In this document: piece by piece, positions 21,481 to 33,234 of the stretch
How the letters are laid out: each line of letters begins with the position of its first letter
How positions within the stretch are numbered: position 1 is the first letter of the stretch
Assembly (NCBI GenBank): GCA_009809945.1
Contig: WTPW01000674.1
Location: forward strand, 239,724-303,723
Direction of reading: 5' to 3'
DNA length: 64,000 nucleotides
Source: Gigaspora margarita
Lineage: Eukaryota > Glomeromycota > Glomeromycetes > Diversisporales > Gigasporaceae
Notes under the pieces: generated by a model
Told to the model about the DNA's origin: nothing
Database searches by the model: none
Seen by the model: the letters and a program-made list of their open reading frames with translations, nothing else
Position numbers and translations under genes: made by a program

Positions 21481-23660
21481 TTATCTGAGTTGCCATTGGC
21501 TTTACCAGAATTGTCATTAGTTTTATCTGAATGCTATTGGAGTTACTAGAATTGCCTTGAAATTCATTGTACTAGACATTATCGTAATTGACAAGTGCTT
21601 CGTTATCATAATAGCTTCATCAGCTGCTTCATCACTAGTATATGTAGAAGTATTGGCGCTTCTTCTATTTCTGTTACTGTAACCACCACTGTTACTACCA
21701 CTTGCAATTACTTCTTCATCTTCTTTTTTATCAGTAAGAAGCTGAAATTGTCCAAGCGGGTGCATCTGCAGGAGGTTTTGATTTGTCTGTCTATCTACTA
21801 TTATTGTACTATTGTTTTCTTGAACATTTTATATGTGAGATCCTTTTACCCATTTCGTTGGCCATCTTTAAAGCTTTTTAACCTATTATTAAATAGAATA
21901 TTATGGAAATTATAATTTATGCTAACATATTAAAAAAAACCAAATAAAAGTTTTACTGACAAAATGTTACTTACTCTATATAATCTCTATGGTTTATTGT
22001 AGACACGGATTATATGCTTATCTTTCTTGTCCTTGGGTCATATTTTTAGTCATTTTTCTAAATTAGTACGTTTGGTATCTGTTTCAGAAAGTTTGTCAGA
22101 ATAAAAATCTCCTTCGTTAATTATATCCTCAAGGTCAGCTTTGAAATTATCAAAATCCATAGAAGGAACAAGTTCCATAAGATTATTATCTTTTGTATTA
22201 ATTATATAATTAAATCCACAAATTCATTTTTTTTTCTATAAATAATAATATTTAATTATAAGTACTATCAGTGAGCTGATATTCCTATAAAATAATTTAT
22301 TAATCTCAATACTTACTTCAGATCAGTGCCCGTTTACTCCCTTTCTTTTTTATTAGCTTTCAATTTATCAGGATCTTGGTCTATTAGACTTTTCTCACGT
22401 CGGTGCCGGTAAAGTTGCTGGAGAACGTATTTAAGTTCTGTTTGTTTATATCTAAAATGACTCTCCAAAGCTGTACTAATTGCTGGCATAATTTTTTTAA
22501 GCACATGACGAGAAATTTCTGACATTTTCTGTTTGGGTTGAGTTGAAGAAATCATTTAGACCACCTAAAATATTAATTAACTCGTCTTATTAAAAAATAT
22601 AATAATAATAATAATAGTATTTTAATAAAAATAATAATAATATTAATGTTAGTATTTTAAAATAAAATTATTAATAACAATAAAGTTAAATAACAAAAAT
22701 AATAGTATTTTTAATTAGTTACATACATAGAAGACTTTATATTGCTCATGCATCATATCTTCCAGACAATCACATGATCTTTTATTATATTCAATAGGAG
22801 GTTCTGAAGTAACAGAAAATTTTCTTTGATTATTTGAAGTAACGTTACAAATATCTTTCACTTGCTTACTAGAACCGGTGGGGTGATGGTAATAATATTT
22901 GAATTACTTTGAGGAGCTCTAAGAGTATTAACAGTTTGGGTCACATTAGTAGTATCAATAGCATCAAAATCACAAGATCCATATTATCTATTAGGCATGA
23001 CAACCTAGTTTCTCTTAATGCATTCAAATCATCATCATCAACAAGTATCGGTGGTTCATTTAAAGCCTTTGAATTATCAAATTTGGAATTATTAATTTTA
23101 TTAATATTATCATCTGAATTATTAATTTCATTAGTATTATTATCCTCAATAGGTGGATCATTTAAAGGCTTGGATTTATCAGATTTTGATTTATTAATTT
23201 CATTCATCAAACTTTGTACGGTGGTTTTTAATAAAGAAATTTCTATTAACATATAAAATTTTTGTTAGGCATATCAGTAAGTCAATAGTTCTATTATAAT
23301 ATTATATATATATATAGTTACCTTTATCCTTTGCATCAGGACTTCTTGAATAGTGACAAGAACGTTCATTAGTTGGAGCTAGTGATCTTTGACTATGGGT
23401 TTCATTATATCTATAGTTATTATTAACGTTGTAACATGAAGTTGTTTGTGAATGGTAAGGTAAAGTTTCTGAATAATGGTAGTTTCTGTGAGGTGGAGTT
23501 TCTGAACAATAGTGGTTTTTGTGAGGGGAGTTTCTGAATGATAGTGATTTCTGCAAGGTAGAGTTACTGAACGATTGTGTTGGTTCTGTCAACCAGAAAT
23601 AGACTGATAGTTCTGGTGATAAGGTGTTAATGATTGTATTGGTGTACTTCGATGTGACAT
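21481..23660 (-). pseudogene. Broken five-exon gene of unknown function
   Basis: Minus-strand exons can be followed by splice sites: 23660-23322, 23242-22727, 22564-22317, 22235-21975 and 21882-21481. Donors GTAACT, GTATGT, GTAAGT and GTAAGT and TAG acceptors are intact. Codon phase is kept across the first junction. The reading is broken by single-base shifts near 23592, 22975 and 22885, by stops at 22050-22052, 22038-22040 and 21987-21989, and by others in exon 3. Exon 1 is rich in His, Tyr, Ser and Thr, with repeated HYSET-like units. Exon 2 is Asn/Asp/Lys-rich. Exon 3 encodes a basic, helical-looking stretch (MSEISRHVLKKIMPAIST, RYKQTELKYVLQQLYRHRRE). Exon 5 is Ser/Asn-rich. I do not recognise the family; it resembles multi-copy fungal genes of unknown role. 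Confidence 0.6.
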
Positions 23661-23739
23661 GGATGGCAAAATTGAATGTTGATTTGAAATGATATTAATT
23701 TTGTAAGTGTTTCTACCACGTATATTTTTTTCAAAAATG

Positions 23740-24165
23740 AGTTTCCAAAAAAAAAAAGAAAATTGAATTATTGAATATTTGGTATTTAATTGAGAGAAAA
23801 ATGACAACAAAAAGCGATTATAAATTTCTAAAAAGAAAAAAGAAAATTGGGTTATCAGATATTTGTTGAAAAAAAAACAAGAAAAGCAATTATGAATATC
23901 CAAAAAACAAAAAAAAATGATTAGTTTATCAGTTATTTTGTATTTAGTTGATTTTGTATTTAGTTGAGAGAAAAAAAATCAAGAAAAGCGATTATAAATA
24001 TCCAAAAAACAAAAAAAACTGATTGGTTTATCAGTTATTTTGTATTTAGTTGAGAGAAAAAAAAAACAAGAAAAGTGATTATAAGCTTCATCAATTTGGT
24101 TATCAGAAAATTTAGTGTTTAAATTGAAAGAAGAAAGAAACAAGAAAAAGCGATTTATTTTATAT
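23740..24165. repeat. Tandem repeat, units of about 75-95 bp
   Basis: About five units each contain GAGAGAAAAAAAACAAGAAA, then GCGATTATAAATATCC or a variant, then GGTTTATCAGTTATTTTG. The units degrade toward both ends. A minus-strand ORF through the first units is a by-product. Confidence 0.65.
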
Positions 24166-24626
24166 CAATTTACCTTATTAATAATCAGACTTTCATTTAA
24201 TATATTAGTATATAAAAATGTAATGACTGATATAGTAAAGCAAGTGAAAGAGACAAATAAATATCATTAAAGGAAAGAATAATGGGAAAGAGTCAAATTT
24301 GCAGACATATGATAAAAAGAATGTATGACCTATTTATAATGTTTATAGCCAGATCTTGTTATAATTTCTGATTATGACATACTTTAAAAAGTAGTGTTAA
24401 TTTAATATCAGAATAAAATTAATAGTCAGATAAAAAATATATAAAAAAAATTATTATTTAATCTATAGCAATTTCAAAATAAAATTCATATTATGCAATT
24501 TACAAATAATTGCATTAAACAAATGAAAGACCCATCGGTATACCGATAACTCTATAGCTAATTCATTAAAACAAAAAGTTTAATTTTACTGATAAAACTA
24601 GTAATAATGTTTTCATTACATAGTTT
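24166..24626. other. AT-rich spacer
   Basis: No gene recognised. A short perfect palindrome ATCGGTATACCGAT lies at about 24534-24547. Confidence 0.4.
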
Positions 24627-25358
24627 ATAACTTTAGTAGTATAGATTTGAATCACTAAAATGTCAAACAAAAAAAAAGTTTAAATGATTGATATAAAAAT
24701 ATAAAAAAGATCGATTCGGTAAGTCTATATGATATTTAAATACTAACAATGTAAACAAAGAGTACAAAGAGTATAATTTCAAAAAAAATGAATTGTTTTT
24801 ATAACTTTAGTAGTATAGATTCGAATCACAAATGTCCAAACAAAAAAAAAAGTTTAAATGATTGATATAAAAATATAAAAAAAGATCGATCTAGCATGTC
24901 TATATAATATTTAAATACCGATGATGTAAACAAAGAGTGTAATTGCTTTTATAACTTTAGTAGTATAGATTCAAATCACTAAAATGTCAAAACAAAAAAA
25001 GTTTAAAACGATTGATATAAAAATATAAAAAATAATCTATCAGCGAGATTTAAAGACTAACGATATAAACAAAGAGTTAATTTTCAAAAAATGGTTTTAA
25101 TTCGAATCAATGAAATGTCAAAACAACAAAAAAGTTTAAATAATTGTTATAAAAATATAAAGATCTATCGGCATATTTATATGATATAAAAATACTGATG
25201 ATGTAAACAAAAAGTGAAATTTTCAAAAAAAATAAAATTGCTTTTATAATTTTAGTAGTATAGATTCGAATTACTAAAATATCAAAACAAAAAAAGTTTA
25301 AAACGATTGATCTATCAGCATATCTATATGATAATTTAATACTGACAATGTAAACAAA
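24627..25358. repeat. Tandem satellite, five units of about 145-175 bp
   Basis: Units beginning ATAACTTTAGTAGTATAGAT recur at about 24627, 24801, 24951, 25095 (shortened) and 25243. Each continues with AAATGTCAAAACAAAAAAAG, GATTGATATAAAAATATAAA and TGTAAACAAAGAGT. No protein is expected. Confidence 0.75.
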
Positions 25359-25482
25359 GAGTATAATTATCAAAACTAAAGTATAATTGTCAAAACTAAA
25401 AGTATAATTGTCAAAACAAAAAGTATAATTGTCAAAACAAAAAGTATAATTGTCAAAACAAAAGTATAATTGTCAAAACAAT
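25359..25482. repeat. Short tandem repeat AGTATAATTGTCAAAACAAA, six units
   Basis: Six near-identical units of 19-21 bp directly follow the larger satellite and derive from its end. There are no spacers of CRISPR type. Confidence 0.8.
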
Positions 25483-25710
25483 AAATGTAAGATTTTTTGA
25501 AAATAGTTAGAAAAGTCCAGAAATCATATCAGCATTTCGAAAATTTCTCTTGAGGACTCAAACTATATATAAATAAAGCTTTTTCTACTAAATTGAACTA
25601 TATTTCTCTTGCTTAATTCTTTTGCTATATTTTATTGCTATAATTCGTTCACAAATTCTCTTAACTGTTTTCTTTCACTCGTATTTTCGTTCATATATTC
25701 TCTTTTATCA

Positions 25711-25869
25711 TTAGGGCCGTGATAGATATTACATAATATCATTTTATCAGAGAGCTATCCCCTCCCCCCCAAATAAGACCAATTAGCCAATCAAATTGTA
25801 TAATTAGTCTTATGTAAAAATTTTTTTGACCCCCCCTAGGATATTATATAATATCTATCACTGCCCTTA
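25711..25869. mobile_element. PIF/Harbinger-like MITE, 153 bp
   Basis: The ends GGGCCGTGATAGATATTACA and (complement) GGGCAGTGATAGATATTATA bound 25714-25866, with TTA on each side (25711-25713, 25867-25869). TTA duplication and GGGC ends fit PIF/Harbinger. The interior contains runs of C, and the element is non-coding. Confidence 0.65.
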
Positions 25870-28800
25870 CTCTTATTTGTATATTTTGTTTATATATTTT
25901 TTATCTATATCACTTGCTTGTATATTCTGTTCACATAATGGTTTATAGAAAAAAGGATTAGATAGTTAAAAGGACAATTAAAAAAGCTACAAAACCTAGA
26001 AATCGTTGTCCCGAATCTTGCTATTGCAATATTTGTAAAGGTAACATAGTTTAATTCAAGAACTAAAAAAGCCTATATGACTAAAACTGACATTGCAGAG
26101 AGAAGAATTGCTGAGCCTTCAACAAGTAAATCTGCTGTAATAGATCTTTCAGAAATAGAATTTACGGAAATGAAAATTCCAGAAGAGCAAATACATGTTG
26201 AAACTAGTAGCTCTGATAATAATTCTGAGATTTCTTCTTATGAAGCAAGTTACAGTTTCATTACAAAAAGTCAATCCAAAAAAAACAAGAAACCAATTGG
26301 TATCAGAGAAAGAAGAGCCCAAAATACCTATGCAATTAATCGAAAACATGTTTTCAGATGATGATGATAATGATCTGGTTAAAGATCATTATGACGAACA
26401 AAAAATTAACTTTGATACACCAGATAATGATAATATATATAAAGATATCGACATGTCTAATAATCAACCTATAGACTTCTCTATTGGTTTCATGTGGATA
26501 ATTTTATGGGTTCTCAAATTTCAAGAGAGGTTCTGAATGTCTAATGTATCAACAAATGCTTAAATAAAATTCCTCCAGTATCTTTTGCTTCTTCAAGATG
26601 CTGTTATATATGCTTCTTTCTCAACTAGTTTAGCTAAAACACATGAAGTACTTGGAGTCTGTGCTCTCATGGTCAAGTATTCAACATGTGAGAAATATTG
26701 TAAGCTATACAATGTTGCTGATGTGTCAACTGAAAAACCTAATATGGCACCAAAAATTAACCATTGCAATTTTCAAAACTTCCCGAATCACCCAATGGCA
26801 AATCAAAGATGTCCTTGCAATTCACCTACTACTAAAAAGATACTAATATTAAAAGGTATTCACTATAAAAAATTAATTTTTCATTAAAAAAATATCATTT
26901 TGTCTAATTTTATCATAAATTTTATAGAGATTATTCATAAACCGGCACTGATTTTCTCTAGTATATCTTTGGCAAACCAAATAAAGTTGTTATACAATAA
27001 GGAAGGATTTGAGGACTCTTGCAGAAAATGGGTTGGAAGATTGGTTGATCCTAATTTAATGACCAACATTTATGTTGGAAGAATTTGGAAAACCTTCTAG
27101 AATCCTAACAAAGATTTATCATTCTTCTGGACTAAAATATCGGATTGCCATTTAGAGATAATGCTAAACATAGATTGGTTCCAGCCTTTTGACAATTCCC
27201 AATATAGGTTTGGTATAAATTTCTATTAGCCTAATGTCTTTTTAAATTATAAATTGATTTTTTTTTTTTTAGTGTCAGAGCTATATATGGCGTAATTTGC
27301 AATCTTTCACATGATGAGTGATTCAAACCATTGAATATTCTAACGTTAGCGTTGATTCCTGGGCTAAAAGAACCTAAATTACATTAATTAAACTATTTTT
27401 TGGTGCCTTTCATCAATTAGTTGATTAACATATTTGATGGAGTTAACCTATCAAGCACTTTCAAAAACCCTACCAACAAATTCATTAGAGCAGCAATAAT
27501 ATGCTGTTCTAGTGATATACCAGCTACAAGAAAATTGTGCAGTTTTATTTCGGCTTGGATAGCTTGCCATAGGTGCTTAAAGAGAGCAAATTTCGATAAT
27601 AGAAATCAACCAAATTTTGGTGGATTCAATAATATGACCAATTGGTTTGTTGAAAGAGATATTGATAAAATTCGCCAAGATGCCATTGCGTGAAAAGACT
27701 ATAATACCAAAAATGCAAGAAGAAAGCATATATCAAAAACTTCAGTCCAGTGGTCAGAAATGTATCGGCTTCCCTATTTTAATTTTGTTTGGTTTACTGT
27801 AATAGATCCAATGCATTGCCTATTTTTAGGCATAGCTAAATGAATTATGAAATTATGGATTAACAAAGCTGTAATGATGTCTTGAGAACTAGAATTAATG
27901 AACAAACGGGCTAAAAAAATTCAAGTTCCTTTAGACATTGGCCGGATACCTTACAAAATTGCAATGGGGGATAGATTTTTAGGTTTTATAGCCGATCAAT
28001 GAAAGACCTTTGTACTAGTGTATGCAACTTCTATAATATGGGATTTATTACAAGAAACTGATAAAAAAATTTTATCATATTTTGTTTGGGCATGCTTAAT
28101 TTTGGTAAGCCTATTATTGGTGTCATCGTAATTTAACAAAAAAAAATTTGATAAATATACTAATCATTATTATTGTTAAAATTTTTTTTTCTTTAAATTA
28201 TAATGGAACCTATAGGTATATCAGATTTTATCTAAATATAGGTTAAAAGAAGCATATCAGTATTTACTCAATATGGTGAAGCTTATTGAACAAGCTATAG
28301 ACCTGAAAAAATAACACCTAATTTACACTTATGTTTATATATATGTGAATGTGTTATGAACTATGGGCCTATATATGCTTTTTGGTGTTTCAGTTTTGAA
28401 AGAACGAATGGTTTATTAGGTGTGTTTTATATTTATTAAATATTTTATGTAGAGTTTGAACCCGGTTTTATATATATCAATCAATAGTCATATTAAAATG
28501 CCGGTAGCTCATATAGAATTTATATTAATTTGTAAGATTGATTCATAGTAGCAATAGAAGAATAGAATCTGAATTACTTAAAACTATACAATATTACACA
28601 TTACTGGATAGGATTTCAACAAATGCTGACAGTTATTTGAAAACTTGTTTATAGTTTATTGAACAAAAAACAATGACTGGAAGTCTTGCTATGCATAGTG
28701 GAAATGATCTCAAGGAATTTCTTTCAATGTCTGTAAATGTCAAAAAAAATTATAGTACTGGTTCAGAATCCTTTCCAGGAGAATTACTAGCACCGATGAG

Positions 28801-29114
28801 AAAAAAGAATCTTCTGGAAAAGTTATATTCTTTATTAACAAGCTATTATAATAATGCATATTATTATAATTTTGTATTGTTGACCGAAATTCTTAATAAC
28901 CCAGATCATATACTGGTATTGCCAAACGTTACAATATATGGAAGAGTAAAAATTGGTGACAAAATTTTTGAGTTAACTTTTTCTAAAAAGCATCAAAAAT
29001 TAGCCAAAATACTTGCTAAATTCATATTGGACACGATTTTACAAATATATTTTTCAGCCTAGTTCAATACTATTTCGAACATATAACATAGCTACCTGAA
29101 GCCCAAAAAAGGGA

Positions 29115-29560
29115 ATGGCTAAAGCCATGTACCCACGTGATTTTTTGAAAATTTTGTTAAAATTAGAGGGTCGGGGTTAGGGTTAGAACAGACATATAGG
29201 TAAAATTGTCTTCTTAGCATTTTTTATTAATAGTCCAAGACAGGTTTGAACTAGGACCCTGAAATATATATAGATAGGTTAGGCTAATTATAAAGTTACT
29301 AAAAAAGAAAAGATCTATAGAAAAAACTTCAAAAATAAGCAAAAAAATTACTATAAATAAAAAAAATCTGCATAAAAAACCTCAAAAATAAGCAAACTCA
29401 TACCTGACCTATCTAGAGTTTCTTTTGAACTACCGTTTTTATGTTTTTGCATTTTTTTTTGTTTTTTGTTTTTTTCGGGCTGATTTATGTAAACAAAATT
29501 TTGCGACTCCAGTTGGTTGATTTATATAAAAATATCATATGGGTACATGGCTTTAGACAA
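29115..29560. mobile_element. Inverted-repeat element inserted in the Tnp2 relic
   Basis: TAAAGCCATGTACCCA at 29120-29135 and its complement at 29540-29555 mark the ends. The Tnp2 reading (LPEAQKRE on the left, KKHVLAFVQWYT on the right) resumes after it. The interior includes GGTCGGGGTTAGGGTTAG and is related to 11820-12060. It carries a second element at 29253-29423. A flanking duplication may be hidden in A-rich sequence. Confidence 0.65.
29245..29431. mobile_element. hAT-type MITE (family A, copy 2) with 8-bp duplication
   Basis: The element at 29253-29423 is the reverse-orientation relative of 621-801 (AGGACCCTGAAATATATATA; CTTCAAAAATAAGCAAAAAA). It is flanked by TTTGAACT at 29245-29252 and 29424-29431, exactly identical. 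Its right end is shortened (AGAGTTTCT instead of the full inverted repeat). The related sequence at about 11985 lacks it. Confidence 0.82.
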
Positions 29561-29964
29561 TCTTTAAAAAAACATGTTTTGGCATTTGTACAGTGGTATA
29601 CCGTAGCTGAAAACTCTAACAAAAGATTCTATTGTCAAATAGATAATATTTGTAATATTGAGTTATGGAATAGCAATTTCTATAACTTAAGTTAGGATTG
29701 CATAATCCCTATATATAATATTTTAGGTTGATTTATTTCTGGTACCATTAATGTTGGAAAAAAAACTCCAAAAGAATATATGTTGGTTATTTCTATAAAT
29801 AGGAAATTTCATATTTAATATATTATATTTTAAACTAGTATACAGTACATATATATATATATTAATAAAAAGATAAACTATTTATATATTATCAGAATAA
29901 TAAATCATAAAGATGCGTATTGTTATCGATCACTTTTATCAGCATGTATTATAATTTATTTATT

Positions 29965-30205
29965 TATTAGCAACATTCAAGAGACATATTGGCTTGCTGC
30001 TCATTATTGTAAATTTTACCGGTTTATGCTTAATTTATTAGTAAAATTCCAGAGGCATATAGGCTTAACGATCGCTATTGTAAATTTTACTTGTTTATGC
30101 TTAATTTATCATTAAACTTCCAGAAACATAGGCTTAATGATCGCTATTGTAAATTTTACCAGTTTATGCTTAATTTATCAGTAAAATTCTAGTAATATAT
30201 AGGTT
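29965..30205. repeat. Tandem repeat, about 71-bp unit, 3.3 copies
   Basis: Units contain AAAATTCCAGAGGCATATAG, GATCGCTATTGTAAATTTTA and GTTTATGCTTAATTTATC. Spacing between starts is 70-72 bp. No coding role is apparent. Confidence 0.75.
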
Positions 30206-30399
30206 TATCATATGCTTTATAGGATCACCTATATAGTTACCAATTTTAACCTAATATTATTAAAGCATGTCAGTATATTTTAATATAACTTCTATAGTCA
30301 TATATCGGTTTCCCGATAGAGCAATGAATTTAAAATAAAAAATCAGAGACAAATCAAAACCAATATGTTTCTGATTTTTATCTAGTTGTTCAGTTCCTG

Positions 30400-31690
30400 A
30401 TATCCCTTAATTTGTTATGCAGGCAAATTTGCCTGCATAAATTTTAAAATTTTAAATTTTTTTAAATAGAACTTTAAATATTAACTTTAGCTATATACTT
30501 TCTAAGTAAAAAAATATAATATTAGTTCTGTTTTATTAACTTTATTATAAAAATTTTTTAAAAATATTAAAAAACTTTGGTGTAGACCTCGGGTCCGATA
30601 GTATAGCAGTTATGATCCGAGGTTGCAAATCAAAAGATCGCTGGTTCAAGTCCTGTGAACGGCGAACGTAAATTTTATAATTGGTATAACAAACTCTGCA
30701 AGGCCGAACTTGTTAGTCTGGATCTGCGATTTGGGTAACCGAAGTCACGAGACGTAGTAAAGATCATGTCACGAACTCCTAGCAGCGTTTTCTAGCAGAC
30801 CTTGGCCATTGTTGGTTAAGTGGGTACGGAAGACCGGGGTTAATACTTGGACACTGTAAGACTAATAGGACTTATGTCCTATTTAGCCAACTTCAGGTCG
30901 CGGATAAAGTAGTCCGAGTCGAACTTCACAGAAGGGGCTGGGCCCTACAATATCTGTATATAATACAGTGCATCGGGTTGTAATAGGAGGATCGTGAACT
31001 AGAGGGTTTAAATAGGCAACTTCCGTAGTTGGGTTGTAGGTATGGCAGCTAGTGTGGAACCTTCGGGCAGACCACTTAAATTAGGTACCAAAAATGCATG
31101 TGTGGCTAGTTGTATCCTCATTCATGTAACAAATATTACTTTTAATAACCTTAATAAAGAATGGAGACAAGGTCTCAGTTGTAAAACTGAAAAAAAAACT
31201 TTGGTATAATAAAACTTTAAAGTTTTTGTTTTGGAACTTTTACTATAAAATTTTTTCTTTAGGTTTTTTCAAATTTTATATGTCTCCGTCTATAAAAAAA
31301 ATTTTTACTTCTAATACAAGCCTTAATTTTTACAAGTAAATTACTTAAAGTACAATAATAAAAGTTGTAATTCTTTATATAAACTACAATATTGTATTAG
31401 GAACTATATTTTTAAAACCAATATTTAAAGAATTCGCCAAGATATTGTAAATTATTTTTTTGGTTAAAAAATTTCTTTAAAATTTAATGTTTTTAGCTTA
31501 TAAACAATATAAACTTTTTGTCTTATAATATAAAATTAAATAATTCAAAAATATAATCCTTGGTTTTAAATATTATTATACCAAATTTTATTTAAATATT
31601 TTAAATGATTAAAAAAGTAGATCAGAGATATATTTATAGTAATTATGCAGGCAAATTTGCCTGCAAATCTTTACAAACTAAGGGATAGCT
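30400..31690. mobile_element. TA-flanked inverted-repeat element (TCCC family), copy 2, split by a SINE
   Basis: The ends TCCCTTAATTTGTTATGCAG and (complement) TCCCTTAGTTTGTAAAGATT bound 30402-31688, with TA outside each. It is colinear with 12287-13127 on either side of the SINE at 30585-31192. It lacks the TTAA-flanked insertion of copy 1. Confidence 0.72.
30569..31208 (+). mobile_element. tRNA-headed SINE (SINE-2) with about 16-bp duplication and empty site
   Basis: The body runs 30585-31192. The head has TAGTATAGCAGT (30599-30610) and a consensus box B GGTTCAAGTCC (30643-30653). The tail has TTAATAAAG, a GAGAC..GTCTC hairpin and an A-run. AAAAAACTTTGGTGTA at 30569-30584 is repeated as AAAAAACTTTGGTATA at 31193-31208. 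The paralogous element at about 12640-12660 has the uninterrupted target. The central block at about 31015-31135 is shared with SINE-1 and SINE-3. Confidence 0.9.
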
Positions 31691-33032
31691 TCATTCGATC
31701 TGTGCATGCTTTATAATTTTTTTTTAATTACTGTATCCTATTATAATATTACAGTACCAGATGCCTTCCTTAAATCTAGTAAAGTAACAATCACATGGCT
31801 CCTGAAATCCCTTTCTGTGGGCGTGAAGCAGTGTACAAGAGAGAAGTATAGTTTTCTTTATGTCTGTAGAAACACTATACACTTCTCTAAGGCAGTTCGA
31901 TATAAATCAACAATAGATAATAGATAGTTTATTAATTTAACAAGAGGGCTATTTCAAGGTGTTTGTTCCTTAAAAATCCCAAGAGTTTATTAATAATAAT
32001 GAGTAGAAAATAAGAGATATAAGATAAATATAAAATACAACTAGTAAATGCATCATGTTAATGCAGTGAGTTATGTTAATTATATAAAAACAATGGTAAA
32101 AAAAAAATATATATATTTATTTCAGGGTGGGGTGAATGTATATTATTTTTAATAGTAATTATATTGGATTAATATAAAATTAGATAATTGAACAATTGGA
32201 TTGTAAATAATTTAGATCTAGCCAAGTAGGATTAATAATTTGTTTGCAATTTAAGGAAATTTGGGGGCATTTAAGTTTTTTTTAGCAATATATGAAAATA
32301 TAGTTTTTAAAATGATATAGAGTTTAAAATTTTACTATAATAAATATGGAATTTTAAATTATTTGGAACAAAAGGTTGGAAAATATTGGGTATAATTATA
32401 AAAATTTTTATTATAAGTATATTTTTGTTTTTTATATAAAATTTTGATATAATATGTAAATTATATAAAAATTGATTTATGGTTACCCTATTTTTAATGT
32501 AATAAAAGTAAGAAAAAGTTTAATTATAAAAGTAAATAGTAATTAATTTGTAAATAAAAGAAATAATTATTTTATTATTTGAGTGAATTATTAATATTTT
32601 TTTTATAAAATTCTAGTTAGTTAGGTAGTTAGTTAAAATAATAGTTAGTTAGTTATGGGAATGGTATTTATTATGTAAGTTTTAATATGGATATATGGTT
32701 AGAGGTAGTAATTATGTTTATATATTATATTAAACAATTTGAATTAGATAAAGTGATCATACTATACATGGATGAGAGTAGATAATAAGTAAAAAATATT
32801 ATGTAATAAATGGTATAAACCTTATATTAGTAGTAGTAGTAGAGTTAGAATTAGAATTAGATTTAGGGTTAGAATTAAATTTAAGATATAATTGTGAGAG
32901 GAGAATTTTTTGATAAAAACTTGATAGGGGTTTTTTAGTAATATTTTGAGATAGTATAATGTGAATAAGGAATATAAAATTTTATACAGAGGAAGGAGTA
33001 GATATACTCTAAAAAATTATAATTAATTACAA
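31691..33032. other. AT-rich intergenic stretch with simple repeats
   Basis: A 73-codon plus-strand frame at 31706-31927 sits in slightly less AT-rich sequence but shows no recognisable domain and is probably chance. (TTAG)n occurs at about 32614-32656, and TAGTAG followed by AGAATT repeats at about 32826-32890. No other signal was seen. Confidence 0.45.
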
Positions 33033-33234
33033 TTAGAAAATAATTTTTTTTTTTTTTTTCACTTTGGCAGTTTCGCCAGTACTTTATTAAGATACTAAGT
33101 ATATCAATAAATTTATACACTTGTTTACTCCTAATTTGCAAGCCTGACATCACCCGGCTACCCTAAGGCGCCCAAGTGCAACCTACCGCACTAGTTTAAG
33201 ATCGTTCAGAAACTAGGGGCTGTGTTAAACCAGC

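Larger units (their letters stand above)
25938..29818 (+). pseudogene. Decayed Tnp2-type (CACTA/EnSpm-like) transposase gene
   Basis: Fragments in three frames line up in order along one protein: a Cys-rich N-terminus (CPESCYCNICKGN, about 26010), then an acidic linker (26077-26460). Next come PNHPMANQRCPC (about 26790), FEDSCRKWVGR..GRIWKTF (27010-27100) and IPATRKLCSFISAWIACHRC (about 27510-27570). These are followed by DPMHCLFLGIAK (about 27810), GPIYAFWCFSFERTNGLLG (28360-28420), a middle segment at 28673-29060 and a C-terminus ending in INRKFHI and TAA (29816-29818). These match, from memory, the Transposase_21/Tnp2 family common in fungi. There are many stops and shifts, two of them TGA where the family has Trp (27841, 28000). 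A nested MITE pair interrupts it at 29.12-29.56 kb. Flanking CACTA ends were not found. The gene cannot make a working enzyme. Confidence 0.72.

Noticed and set aside
23589..23903. 104-codon minus-strand frame starting in the satellite
   Set aside because: Its first two thirds are satellite-derived Phe-rich sequence; only the end overlaps exon 1 of the broken gene.
25359..25482. CRISPR-like array
   Set aside because: The repeats are directly adjacent with no unique spacers and derive from the preceding satellite; the genome is eukaryotic.
31706..31927. 73-codon plus-strand frame
   Set aside because: Isolated, no domain, no splice context and no repeats of it in the window; probably chance.
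33033..33044. Firm target duplication for the LINE
   Set aside because: The 12-bp match to 40687-40698 has a mismatch and lies about 25 bp beyond the apparent 5' end, so it is reported only as possible.
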